Shown: positions 1 through 6,995, counted from the first letter of the stretch. The stretch is DNA of 8,400 bases from Nitrososphaeraceae archaeon (GCA_021155845.1 JAJNBK010000031.1:1-8400); one strand, 5' to 3'. Notes: generated by a model not told the origin, from the letters alone. Numbers and translations are program-made.

Positions 1-141
1 ATTGAACAAGAGTTACCTGAAATAAGCTCGTCTTCACTCAGTCCAGAATCAAAAGATAAGATTAAGACCTTGTTAAATCAGATTGGAGATATTGTTGTTA
101 TCGTAGAAGAAGAAAAGAATGAAGAAGAAAAAAAAGAATAG
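1..141 (+). CDS. C-terminal end of an unidentified protein (5' part outside window)
   Basis: Frame 1 is open from the first base to a TAG at 139-141, giving the last 46 residues of a protein that starts before the window. The visible part has a Ser-rich stretch (SSSSLSPESKD), then a short hydrophobic beta-like segment (GDIVVIVEE), and ends in a strongly charged Glu/Lys tail (EEEKNEEEKKE). Such tails are common on soluble archaeal proteins and do not identify a family. The next intact gene lies more than 1 kb away, so this is the end of a transcription unit. A T-rich tract (around 193-200) about 50 bases after the stop could serve as an archaeal terminator. I do not recognise the protein. That it is coding is fairly sure because the frame is open and the composition is protein-like. 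Confidence 0.6.
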   Translation: MEQELPEISSSSLSPESKDKIKTLLNQIGDIVVIVEEEKNEEEKKE

Positions 142-526
142 AGGAGGCAATTATCTATAATTTTGCAATCGTATGACATATCAAATAGAGCCCTTCTTTT
201 TGTATTATAATAGTGTTGGCCTAGTCCTATGTTTACATCGTTTGTTAGAAAGATAATCTATACCCATTATTTCTTTTCTTCTTATCACCTAACTTAAATA
301 GATAATCCTTTTTCATTGCAAATAATAGAAAAACAATACTTCATAGCCGGGGAAGAGAAAAGGAGGAGATAATAATATCTTATCCTCAATAGAAAAAATA
401 ATGATGTCAGCAAGATATACGCACCAAGTTACACATAGTTAAGGACAAGAGTTACTGTCTATATAATAACACAGTGACAACTACATCAGCAAAGTATTAC
501 TGTTCTTGGGAAGCATGTATAATGAA

Positions 527-663
527 ATGATAATAGTAAGAAACACGAAATCAACCTTAGATATACATTTGATTCTTAATAGAAAAAGACAGAAAAAAGA
601 GAAGAAGCATCATTAAAAGCAGAAGAAATGGCCAGCCACTTAGAAGATAAAATATTATCATAA
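527..663 (+). pseudogene. Possible remnant of a small charged helical protein
   Basis: An ATG at 527 opens a 29-residue frame ending at 614-616 (MIIVRNTKSTLDIHLILNRK, then Lys-rich). The neighbouring frame carries on as KREEASLKAEEMASHLEDKI and ends with TAA at 661-663. A one-base shift in the A-run near 590-598 would join them into one small, charged, helix-forming product of about 45 residues. The end meets the end of a minus-strand fragment (658-887) tail to tail, as real convergent genes often do. No family is recognised. Chance remains possible because both pieces are short. Confidence 0.22.
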
Positions 664-887
664 AAAGTAAATGATACCATCTTTCAGCTCATATTCTTTG
701 GATAGAAAGCTGATCTTGATTGCAGTTTTCTGAGGCTTTTCTTTTTCAATATTGTCAGCATCGATAGATGTTGATAGTGAGATTTTGTGATATACATAAA
801 AATTTAATAACTATCATAGTAGACGGGAACTGGATCTACAATTAGTTCTAAGATTTATTCTCTATTTGCAAGCGTACATTTAAAGCA
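658..887 (-). pseudogene. Possible decayed unknown gene, C-terminal part
   Basis: Reading the minus strand, the last 49 codons before TGA (658-660) are open from 810 and include DADNIEKEKPQKTAIKISFL and SKEYELKDGIIYFL, a balanced soluble-protein composition with no start codon. Just upstream, a different frame gives ILELIVDPVPVYYDSY before a TAA, and before that a stop within CTLANRE*ILEL. The pieces could come from one gene broken by a stop and a frameshift. No family is recognised. A mixed, non-repetitive composition argues for former coding sequence, but there is no homologue to confirm it. Confidence 0.25.
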
Positions 888-1182
888 TTAGAATTATAAA
901 ATATTGTAAGTCGACTGACATTAAAGAATATGCTTGAAGATTACGGGACGCCATCTAGGACACTGTAACAAAACTACATTAGAGGGTATGAAGTACGTTC
1001 GTAGTGTTTAATTTAAAAAAAGGCAAAGGATATTACTCCTGAAGCGATTAAACTTGCAAGGGTACAAAGGTACCTATACTCGATTATATAATAGAAATAC
1101 ATAATCATAGATCGCATATACTTTCATAGCATCCATAAGGAATGCCAAATTATGATAATGGTTCTTCTTATTAGTTAATCTG

Positions 1183-1190
1183 CTTAAAAA
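1183..1190 (+). promoter_or_regulatory. Candidate TATA box for the split gene at 1211
   Basis: CTTAAAAA is centred about 24 bases before the ATG at 1211. That is the spacing expected for an archaeal TATA box driving a leaderless transcript. No Shine-Dalgarno-like sequence precedes the ATG, and an in-frame stop lies one codon before it (1205-1207), which fits a leaderless start. This is a visual match only. Confidence 0.3.
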
Positions 1191-1210
1191 CATTTTAGAC
1201 GATATAACCT

Positions 1211-2315
1211 ATGTTAAACGATAATAATAAGAATAAAAATCAATTCAAATTACTTATACATATATACAATTCAAATTATTTGATCTTATTGCATTATTGG
1301 CTAGGTTCGTTTTGCCGAGTTCTTGATAAACATAAACCTCTATTTCCTAGAAGTGTTATCGCTGTATCTGATATTATAACACTAATTGCAGATAATGGAA
1401 ACCAAATACCAGATAAATCCTGGATGCTCTATCTACTTGAGATTTTTAATACGCAGAACATAGCAGTCGAATTAAATCTTATATGTCAGTTCGATAATCA
1501 AGATTACTTTGAGGCTATATTTCAAGGGGTTAACCAATACAGGTTTAAACACATATTGCCAATAGTAGGTCATTCGTATCTACGTCAAATTGTTATGGAT
1601 AGTCAGAATAGACTTATCAAATATATTCTAAGTGATCAAAACACAAGACAGTCAGAAACATTTGGTTTACCATTACCAAATATGAACTTTGGTTTTATAG
1701 CCGCAAATCACTTTACTGGAATAGAATGGTGGAATAAGATTAGTAACATTCCATATCCTATGAGATATATAGTTGAAATCTCACAACTAATGTTTGGTTT
1801 AAATGATTCCATAGACTCTGAGTCAATAACTTATCTGCCACACAATGCTTTGATACCTAATAGTGATGGATCTGGCACTAAATACCCTATTTCATTTCAG
1901 AATATCAGAATTAAGGACGATTGTATTTGTTATACAGTTCAACCAGGCAATTGTTATACTGGAATACGCTATAAATGTTAATGAAATAATACAAGGTGTT
2001 AACATTGGAAATGTACCCCAGGATATGATAGTTAAGATGATATTTGCAGTTTCATTTTGTAGATTAGTGTATGACTATAATGCTACTACTACTACTGCTG
2101 CTGCTTTGCTCACATTTTTTCCTCCTTCCTTTTCTGACTTTCAAATAAATTTCAATCTGTTCTCTAATTCTGTTCTTTCCAATCCTTACTCGTTACTGTG
2201 CTTATTTAGTAATTCAAACCTTAATATCGACTGGATATCCGAAGCTCATAAATTGTATGAGCAACTTCACAACAAAACAACAATGAGAAAATTAGAACAA
2301 ATAATTTACATATAA
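1211..2315 (+). pseudogene. Unrecognised protein, split by a frameshift (1211-1981 and about 1950-2315)
   Basis: The first frame gives 256 residues from ATG 1211 to TAA 1979-1981. It has a mixed alpha/beta composition with segments such as ITLIADNGNQIPDKSWMLYL and PLPNMNFGFIAANHFTGIEW, which look like a folded soluble protein. The +3 frame is open from 1854 (first possible start GTG 1863) and continues past the stop of the first frame to 2313-2315. Its later part (VPQDMIVKMIFAVSFCRLVY, and a final charged helix EAHKLYEQLHNKTTMRKLEQ) also reads as real protein. The simplest reading is one ancestral protein of about 365 residues, broken by a frameshift in 1854-1981. A CTA/CTG repeat in the second part encodes Thr and Ala runs. 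No domain is recognised and no function is claimed. A sequencing error, or two overlapping genes, remain possible. Confidence 0.5.
2083..2103 (+). repeat. Trinucleotide run (CTA)4(CTG)3
   Basis: Seven triplets of CTA then CTG lie inside the downstream half of the split gene, where they are read as Thr and Ala codons (NATTTTAAALL). Slippage here would change length by whole codons and would not alter frame. Confidence 0.7.
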
Positions 2316-2461
2316 GAGGATTCCTGATAAAGAAGTTTTTCATGATTTTTTGTATGAAGCATATTCTGTGCAGATGTATTGGTAACAAAAAATGAAGTTG
2401 GATCACTATAGTTTGTTAAAGCAACAACAATCACTACAATTGATAATATTAAGAGTTTTAT
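2306..2461 (-). pseudogene. Tiny exported protein with damaged or non-canonical start
   Basis: On the minus strand a frame is open from a TGA at 2465-2467 to the TAA at 2306-2308, about 50 residues. It begins KLLILSIVVIVVALTNYSDP, a short basic end followed by a hydrophobic core like a signal peptide, then a polar mature part (SFFVTNTSAQNM, HTKNHEKLLYQESSYM). The codon before KLL is ATA (2459-2461), where an ATG would be expected, and no ATG, GTG or TTG lies upstream in frame. A start-codon mutation or a one-base indel near the AAAA at 2456-2459 would explain it. Its 3' end overlaps the end of the convergent split gene by 10 bases. AT-rich DNA easily yields hydrophobic peptides, so this could be chance. 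Confidence 0.38.
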
Positions 2462-2542
2462 GTATCAGGTTCAATATTAGCAATACAATAATAAACACTA
2501 AGAACTAAAAGTAATAAGTCTGAGGTTAATGTATATAAGAAT

Positions 2543-3037
2543 ATGTACACGGTGAGACTTTTTGCAACCTTGTGCGTCATTTTGATAATAATCATGTTGC
2601 CAGTAATCAATAATTTTACTGTGTATTCACAATCTAATACTCATATCCAACAACAGATATGGATGAATTCTACAAGTAGAGGAAGTCTTGAGGTTAAGCT
2701 TGAGGCTATCCCGTATCCTATAGAAAGTAATAAGGACATGGAATTCAAAGTCTCATTTCTAAAGCCGGATAGCAGCATATTACAAGATAATGTTGATTTT
2801 AACTTTATAATTCTAAAAGATGGAAAGCGAGTATTTCAGGCATCAAATCATACTGATAGACCTTCAGTTCTATTACATGCCACTAACGGATCTATGACTA
2901 TACCTGTACTTAACTATAAATTCAATGAGGAAGGCCCATATTTAGTTCAAGTCCCAATTTATGCAATTCTCTATAATCCAATTAGACCAGAATATGCAAA
3001 TTTTACAATTGGTATGCAGTCCATGATTATAGATTAG
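2543..3037 (+). CDS. Exported beta-rich protein of unknown function
   Basis: An intact 164-residue protein. Residues about 5-24 (RLFATLCVILIIIMLPVINN) form a hydrophobic signal or anchor segment after a short N-terminus, so the protein is probably exported, with possible cleavage near VYSQS (28-32). The rest alternates polar and hydrophobic residues as in an immunoglobulin-like beta fold: EVKLEAIPYPIESNKDMEFK, FNFIILKDGKRVFQ and NEEGPYLVQVPIYAI. The phrase GPYLVQV resembles strands found in archaeal secreted beta-sandwich proteins. Several N-X-S/T sequons (NST, NHT, NGS, NFT) could be glycosylated outside the cell. There is no C-terminal membrane anchor. The ATG at 2543 places the signal segment correctly; the ATG at 2529 is in another frame and soon meets a stop. 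It is followed on the same strand by another exported protein, but the 366-base gap argues against one operon. The specific role is unknown. Confidence 0.72.
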   Translation: MYTVRLFATLCVILIIIMLPVINNFTVYSQSNTHIQQQIWMNSTSRGSLEVKLEAIPYPIESNKDMEFKVSFLKPDSSILQDNVDFNFIILKDGKRVFQASNHTDRPSVLLHATNGSMTIPVLNYKFNEEGPYLVQVPIYAILYNPIRPEYANFTIGMQSMIID

Positions 3038-3066
3038 AACACGTCTTCAGATAATGACTATTTTAT

Positions 3067-3084
3067 ATTATTATTATTATTATT
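3067..3084. repeat. (ATT)n microsatellite
   Basis: About six consecutive ATT units lie 30 bases after the stop of the upstream exported-protein gene. The T-rich + strand of this tract could also help end its transcription. Confidence 0.6.
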
Positions 3085-3257
3085 TCATTCTTATAATAGA
3101 ATTATTGAATCTTCTAAAGATCATTTTGATATGTTTATATATTAATATTGTAACAACAAAAACGACTACAACTAATGATATGAATTTCCTAATGTAGTTT
3201 CAAAGACAGTCATACATACATAAATACAAGCTATACAACCAAGGTTTTTATTTCATT

Positions 3258-3265
3258 CTATAAAT
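3258..3265 (+). promoter_or_regulatory. Candidate TATA box upstream of the FxLYD-type protein
   Basis: CTATAAAT resembles an archaeal TATA box. Transcription would start near 3288, giving a leader of about 115 bases to the preferred start at 3404, or about 40 bases to the alternative ATG at 3329. Other A/T-rich sequences nearby could serve equally well. Confidence 0.25.
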
Positions 3266-3403
3266 CATAATATTTATTCTAATAGATATTGCAAAGAGGA
3301 ATCATAATAATTGTAGTTAGGTTGATATATGCTGCGAATGTTGTTATATTCTATCGAATCCCCTTTGGCAAATGCTAATGACATTAACTATAAAGGATAT
3401 GGA

Positions 3404-4405
3404 ATGAACACATCTAAAGAAACTGTAACATCAGCATTAGCATTCTTATTTATTGCTGCTGCTGCTTCATTCGCATTGAATCCAATCACATTGGAAGTAT
3501 ACGCAGAAGAAAACAGCAACAGCACTGTTGTTGTAAAGGAGCAGGGCTCTTATGTAGACTCACTAGGTAGACTTAACATTGTTGGAGTAGTATATAATGA
3601 TGCAAATAAGCCTGTTAGTGTTAAAGTAGGATTAAACGTCATGAATGATATTGGCAATAGTCATGCTTCTTCAAACATGATTTTGACTAATGATACTTAT
3701 GCAAGAATAATTTATCCATCAACCAGCGTACCTTTTAAATTTGTGTTGGAATCAGGACAACAACCTAGTGGTAAATCATTCATAGAAAGCTTAACAGAGG
3801 TTGATGCAACTTATTATGATGTTCTGCATTTGAATTACACAAACATGGCAATAGGAACTGATAAGGCACTTTTTGGTAATGTGAAGAATGTTGCACCATT
3901 TGCTGTCCACAATGTATCTGTTTACGCATCAGTTCATAACGATAATGGATATCAAATAGATTCTGTTAAAAGCAATGTCATACCAACCATAAATTCCGGA
4001 GAAGAGGTTGAGTTTATGGTTATGCCAGATAGTTCTGTGAAACCAGATGTCTATTTTTACAGTTGTGCTGGAGTAGAGCTAGAGCCTCCAATTAGTACTA
4101 TCAATACTGGTGATGGTGGATTTATTGCTTATGATCTTCGGGGATTAGTAAAAATAAGCAAACTTGCATATGAAAATTCTAATGATAGTATAGTATTTTC
4201 AGTAGATCATTATAATCCAGCAGGTGGAAACATAACGCTTAAAATACCACAGATGGTCGACAATCATAAGATAAATGTACTGATAGATGGAAAGCTATAT
4301 GAAAAAGCAAAAATAAACATGGATGGAAAAACAATGAGTATTGATATAGTTATACCTCCAGAAGAGCATAGTATACAGATAAAAGGAGTCGCAAACAGTA
4401 TCTAG
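3404..4405 (+). CDS. Exported protein with two FxLYD-like beta domains
   Basis: A 333-residue protein. The frame extends upstream to an ATG at 3329, but I choose 3404 because it puts a classical signal peptide at the N-terminus: SKET, then TSALAFLFIAAAASFAL, with a likely cut after VYA (residue 34). AAAGGA at 3392-3397 can act as its ribosome site. Mature residues about 48-115 (SYVDSLGRLNIVGVVYNDAN...) and 156-222 (LFGNVKNVAPFAVHNVSVYA...VYFYSCAG) each follow the FxLYD pattern: a G-x-V-x-N turn, then a long strand pair ending in a Gly- or Ser-rich loop. The last 90 residues (NPAGGNITLKIPQMVDNHKI, VLIDGKLYEKAKI, EEHSIQIKGV) resemble the C-terminal beta domain of many thaumarchaeal surface proteins, here without a PEFG-type anchor. 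It is probably secreted or held outside the membrane through protein contacts. The substrate is unknown. Confidence 0.78.
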   Translation: MNTSKETVTSALAFLFIAAAASFALNPITLEVYAEENSNSTVVVKEQGSYVDSLGRLNIVGVVYNDANKPVSVKVGLNVMNDIGNSHASSNMILTNDTYARIIYPSTSVPFKFVLESGQQPSGKSFIESLTEVDATYYDVLHLNYTNMAIGTDKALFGNVKNVAPFAVHNVSVYASVHNDNGYQIDSVKSNVIPTINSGEEVEFMVMPDSSVKPDVYFYSCAGVELEPPISTINTGDGGFIAYDLRGLVKISKLAYENSNDSIVFSVDHYNPAGGNITLKIPQMVDNHKINVLIDGKLYEKAKINMDGKTMSIDIVIPPEEHSIQIKGVANSI

Positions 4406-4408
4406 GAA

Positions 4409-4434
4409 GGAGAAATTGATTTTTGTTTTTCTCC
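4409..4434 (+). terminator. Hairpin with T-rich loop after the FxLYD-type gene
   Basis: GGAGAAA (4409-4415) pairs with TTTCTCC (4428-4434) across a 12-base T-rich loop, starting three bases after the stop codon. Archaeal termination mainly uses T-tracts; this tract plus a stem is a plausible end signal for the upstream gene. Confidence 0.4.
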
Positions 4435-4451
4435 AGTAATAATTCCTAATA

Positions 4452-4685
4452 TCAGTCTATTATATATATATATATATATATATATAGAGCAAGACCGTAG
4501 GCACAATAGCTGAAAGCATCATAGCAGCCATTCCAGCCGTCCAACTTGCAGTGAATATTGCAATTGTTATTAGATCCAATGTTATCATTTAATTCATCAT
4601 ATATGACTGCTGTCTTATTGATATTAGCCAATCTATTGTAGAACTCAAATAATGAAATAAATATAATTTTTTGAATTCTATCCAT
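4452..4685 (-). CDS. Doubtful small ORF, 77 residues
   Basis: The minus-strand ORF reads MDRIQKIIFISLFEFYNRLA, then a polar part with four Cys (NNNCNIHCKLDGWNGCYDAF, SYCAYGLA), and ends in a Tyr/Ile run created by the (TA)13 tract. The central 100 bases are less AT-rich than their surroundings, which suggests former or present coding. However, the + strand across the same bases also gives protein-like sequence: KTVGTIAESIIAAIPAVQLA, then VNIAIVIRSN before a stop, without a start codon. I cannot tell which strand is, or was, coding. The ORF lies 45 bases beyond the end of the DUF1326 pseudogene on the same strand, so it may belong to the same decayed region. No family is recognised. Confidence 0.22.
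   Translation of the reverse strand: MDRIQKIIFISLFEFYNRLANINKTAVIYDELNDNIGSNNNCNIHCKLDGWNGCYDAFSYCAYGLALYIYIYIYIID
4461..4486. repeat. (TA)13 dinucleotide tract
   Basis: An uninterrupted run of 13 TA units. It lies downstream of both the FxLYD-type gene (+) and the minus-strand remnants, that is, between converging units. It is easily melted, self-complementary and likely to vary in length between strains. Confidence 0.9.
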
Positions 4686-4730
4686 TTATTTATCTCACAT
4701 ATGATGATATACTATAGTACAAAAATTTGG

Positions 4731-5219
4731 TTATAGACCTTTAAATTCTACTACAGAATAGAAAGCATTCTTGCCTAAATCATCAAAATTAAGATTTGGT
4801 GTCAAAATGCGCATTATCTTCGACTTGGCTACTTCTGCAATTTTCCATATGAATTCATTTGACAGTTGTATTTTTGTATCTTGCTCTTCTCTCGTAACAG
4901 GATTTATAAAACTTTCAACTTGTACCTCAGCAATATCTTTTATGGAAAAACTAGTTCTTTTACCATCTATTTTTTTGACTTAATTTGGTTCAAGAAGATA
5001 TTTTATTGTACCTGCAAATAGTGCAAATGCCCACTCACCCTTTGCTTGACCTTAAGATATACTAATCAGAGCATGTCTTTGATTCTCATCAGATTTATTT
5101 ATGATGAAAATCTGTAAAGTACCATTGCCTTCGCGAATAGCTTTAATCAGTAATAATACGGGTTTCTATAACAGTAAAACTAAATCAAAATAGAAATGCT
5201 GAAGAGGGACCTTTTTTTC
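4731..5219 (-). pseudogene. DUF1326-family protein, decayed (three in-frame stops)
   Basis: A single minus-strand frame gives most of a DUF1326 protein. Its features, in order, are IKAIREGNGTLQIFIINKSD, DENQRHALISIS, a TAA (5052-5054), GQAKGEWAFALFAGTIKYLL, EPN, a TAA (4980-4982), then 82 uninterrupted residues: KKIDGKRTSFSIKDIAEVQV, ESFINPVTREEQDTKIQL, SNEFIWKIAEVAKSKIMRIL and LNFDDLGKNAFYSVVEFKGL. From memory of the family, DUF1326 members have matching elements: a KAIHEGNGTL-like strand, an EQR-AL-I-SG-GG-W helix, an EPQFV-I strand, NPVTGEE, and a GKNAF-type end. An upstream TAG lies at 5166-5168. The family's usual N-terminal Cys motif (NC-CPC type) is not visible, so the 5' third is lost or scrambled. 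DUF1326 function is unknown to me. It lies antisense to, and upstream of, the LLM gene. The many stops make it non-functional as one chain. Confidence 0.8.
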
Positions 5220-5274
5220 TTATTTCATTTTCCCATACACGCTGCTTCAAATATTCCAACCTCATATACTTAGC

Positions 5275-5280
5275 TTTATA
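5275..5280 (+). promoter_or_regulatory. Candidate TATA box of the F420-dependent oxidoreductase gene
   Basis: TTTATA lies 43 bases before the ATG at 5323, which would give a leader of about 20 bases. GAGGAG (5317-5322) abuts the ATG with no spacer, too close for normal Shine-Dalgarno use, so initiation may depend on the short leader rather than on this site. Confidence 0.3.
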
Positions 5281-5322
5281 GACAATATTTAATAGAAGCA
5301 TTATAAGAAAACAGACGAGGAG

Positions 5323-6401
5323 ATGTCAAAAGAAAAAATAGATAAGAGGCTTGGATATTGGGCTTCGCAAGAACAGTATGCTATGCAAGATTTACTAAAG
5401 TTTGTAATTGAAGCTGAAAAATATGGGTTTGATAGTTGCTTGACTAGTGATCATTTTCATCCTTGGTGGCATGATAATGGATATGGTAATTTTACTTGGA
5501 TTTGGATAGCAGTTGCTGCTGAGCGAACCAAAAGTATGCAATTTATAACAGGCGTAACTGCAGCTGTATATCGTTATAATCCAGCTATAATTGCACAAGC
5601 TTTTGCCTCTCTTGATGCTCTATATCCAGGCCGAATTGGTCTTGGCATAGGTACAGGTGAAGCTATGAATGAGGTCCCTTTAGGATTTGATTGGCCTGAT
5701 GCAAAGACTAGATTGACAAGAACCACTGAAGCAATTCAAATTATACAAAAGCTTTGGAAAAGAGAAGGAGAAGAGCAGGTAAAGAAAATGTAAGAAGTTA
5801 TGATGATAATGATCATGATAATGACGGTTTTTTGCACTTTAACGGTAAATACTTTAGAATTAAAAATGCAAAACTGTATACTCCTCCTTCAGGTAAAATA
5901 CCCCTGTACATGGCAGCCAGTGGAGAGGAAGCAACAAGAATTGCTGGACAATATACTGATGGTTTAATTACAGTTCAAAAACCTGATAAATCAAAAGAAA
6001 TATTTGATATATTTGACAAATCTGCTAGTGAGCAGGGCAAAGATCCTAGATCTTTAGAGAAAATAGCCAAGCCTAAAATATCTTATTCAGAAGATTATGA
6101 TAAAGCTTTTAAGTCTACAGAGTTTTGGCGAGCTTCTTTAATAGAAGATATATTTGATTTAGACATAAGTGATCCAAGAAAACTAGAGCAAAAAGCAAAA
6201 GAAGAAGTTCCAGATGAAAAAGTGAAAGAATCAACGTTGATAGTTACTTCAATTGAGGATTTAATCAAGCCTATAGAAGAATATTTCAAGGTTGGCTATA
6301 CAAGAGTATATGTACATAGTACCAGTCCTAATGAAATAGAATTTATTCAAGCCTTTTGTGGTAAGATATTGACATATTTTAATGATATGACTAAGAGGTA
6401 A
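5323..6401 (+). pseudogene. F420-dependent LLM-class oxidoreductase (G6PDH-like), frameshifted
   Basis: Two overlapping frames together encode one luciferase-like (LLM) flavin/F420 oxidoreductase of the F420-dependent glucose-6-phosphate dehydrogenase type. Frame 1 (5323-5793, 156 residues) has YWASQEQY, the SDHFHPW motif (His44, Trp48) and GLGIGTGEAMNEVPLG (Glu113). These match catalytic His40, Trp44 and Glu109 of mycobacterial Fgd1. Frame 3 continues with GKYFRIKNAKLYTPP, PLYMAASGEEATRIAGQYTD, KISYSEDYDKAFKSTEFWRA, VPDEKVKESTLIVTS and the family end GYTRVYVHSTSPNEI, stopping at 6399-6401. The frames overlap between 5730 and 5793. The shift (-1) must lie there, in a purine-rich tract beside an Asp/Asn repeat. 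The fused product would be about 357 residues, longer than usual because of that linker. Both halves are otherwise intact, so the break is recent, an error, or recoded. The substrate is not predictable; archaeal relatives may oxidise alcohols or sugars. Confidence 0.85.
5799..5825 (+). repeat. Imperfect GAT/AAT/CAT triplet tract
   Basis: Nine codons of the form NAT or GAC encode YDDNDHDND in the downstream frame of the LLM oxidoreductase, just after the frameshift zone. It falls between the LW helix and the FNGKYFRI strand, where family members normally have a short loop, so it looks like a simple-sequence expansion in a surface loop. Confidence 0.65.
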
Positions 6402-6515
6402 AATAACTACAACGTTAGTGAATATCATTATTTAATAACAATAACGGTACGCAATTCCTCCGATTTTTGTAAAATATAATAGCAGCAATATTACTGTAGG
6501 ATTACTAGCTCTCAA

Positions 6516-6863
6516 TTAAGCATTCATCATCACATTATCAATGCTTTCAAGAAATTTTTTTGCTACTTCTTTGAATAGGTAATTATTTCTAAATCCTATA
6601 TCCTTTACCTTTTTCTACGAAATTAAAGATCGAATTTTCTCCAGCCAATTTCCTGATATTTATTTGATAGTTCGTTTTAATATTGAATCCTCAAGTCTTG
6701 TGTTTATCACTCTCTTTTGAAATATTTAGTCAAATAAAGCACCCTAGTTATATAAATAATCATCGAGTTTATCAACATGAGAAAAAAAGTCACTTACTAA
6801 TCTAAGAGTATTATTTTAACCTCGAACATAGGAAGACACAATAGATTGGTCTTCGAGTGACAT
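6516..6863 (-). pseudogene. Decayed unknown small protein (about 115 codons)
   Basis: From an ATG (6861-6863) with an AT-rich promoter-like flank, the minus strand reads MSLEDQSIVSSYVRG, a TAA (6816-6818), NNTLRLVSDFFSHVDKLDDY, LYN, a TAG (6744-6746), GALFD, a TAA (6726-6728), then IFQKRVINTRLEDSILKRTI and a TAA (6660-6662). After a frame change comes NIRKLAGENSIFNFVEKGKG, and after a second change near 6590-6600 FRNNYLFKEVAKKFLESIDN, then VMMNA and TAA (6516-6518). All pieces are on one strand, in order, with a balanced soluble-protein composition, and most share one frame. I infer a single mostly helical protein of about 115 residues. The helical, basic character would suit a regulator, but no family is recognised. 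It lies tail-to-tail with the LLM gene. Confidence 0.55.
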
Positions 6864-6909
6864 ACAAATTATATTTTAAACAATAGATATTATTCGGAAA
6901 ATAATGTTC

Positions 6910-6926
6910 TATAACTAAAAGTTATA
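6910..6926. repeat. Perfect 7-bp inverted repeat, 3-base loop
   Basis: TATAACT and AGTTATA flank AAA. It sits about 50 bases upstream of the minus-strand ruin's start and about 110 upstream of the Cys-rich gene. It may be a former operator or a chance AT-rich palindrome. Confidence 0.35.
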
Positions 6927-6995
6927 TGATTACTTTATCAATAATATATCATAGTTAAGTATTTATACTAATAATTATTCATTCTCCTTTTATTC

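Larger units (their letters stand above)
142..1210. other. Gene-free stretch with possible decayed coding fragments
   Basis: There is no intact gene here on either strand. Several short stretches read like protein but are interrupted by stops or frame changes. On minus, 245-316 gives MKKDYLFKLGDKKKRNNGYR, and the neighbouring frame continues as TNDVNIGLGQHYYNTKRRAL toward 160. On plus, about 1017-1091 gives KAKDITPEAIKLARVQRYLY followed by a stop. On minus, 1074-1193 is a 39-residue ORF (MFLSRLTNKKNHYHNLAFLM...). Two further fragments, 527-663 and 658-887, are listed separately. I saw no tRNA, transposase or direct-repeat array. AT-rich DNA gives short open frames by chance, so individually these are weak. 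Together with the clear pseudogenes further on, they fit a decaying intergenic region. Confidence 0.5.
3038..3403. other. Intergenic region between two exported-protein genes
   Basis: This AT-rich spacer holds an (ATT)n microsatellite, a TATA-like element and the 5' flank of the next gene. On minus, 3079-3159 encodes KFISLVVVVFVVTILIYKHI then RRFNNSIIRMK before TAA. It looks like one membrane helix with a basic tail, but it has no start codon and stops lie shortly upstream, so I treat it as chance or a relic. On plus, 3054-3197 is a 47-residue Tyr/Ile-rich ORF made largely by the ATT repeat. Confidence 0.5.

Noticed and set aside
2221..2406. 61-residue minus-strand ORF
   Set aside because: It overlaps the better minus-strand signal-peptide-like frame and the end of the split gene, and is a hydrophobic product of T-rich sequence.
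3054..3197. 47-residue + ORF after the exported protein gene
   Set aside because: Largely created by the ATT repeat (Tyr/Ile run) with low complexity and no ribosome site.
4771..4983. A 70-residue + strand ORF
   Set aside because: It is the antisense shadow of the DUF1326 pseudogene, whose minus-strand translation matches a known family along its length.
5185..5301. 38-residue minus ORF (MLLLNIVYKAKYMRLEYLKQ...) in the LLM gene's upstream region
   Set aside because: The composition is plausible, but it is short, overlaps the DUF1326 ruin in another frame, and has no recognised relative.
6815..6835. GTTCGAGG on the minus strand, resembling a tRNA T-loop
   Set aside because: No matching T-stem, anticodon arm or acceptor stem could be built, and it lies inside a gene ruin.
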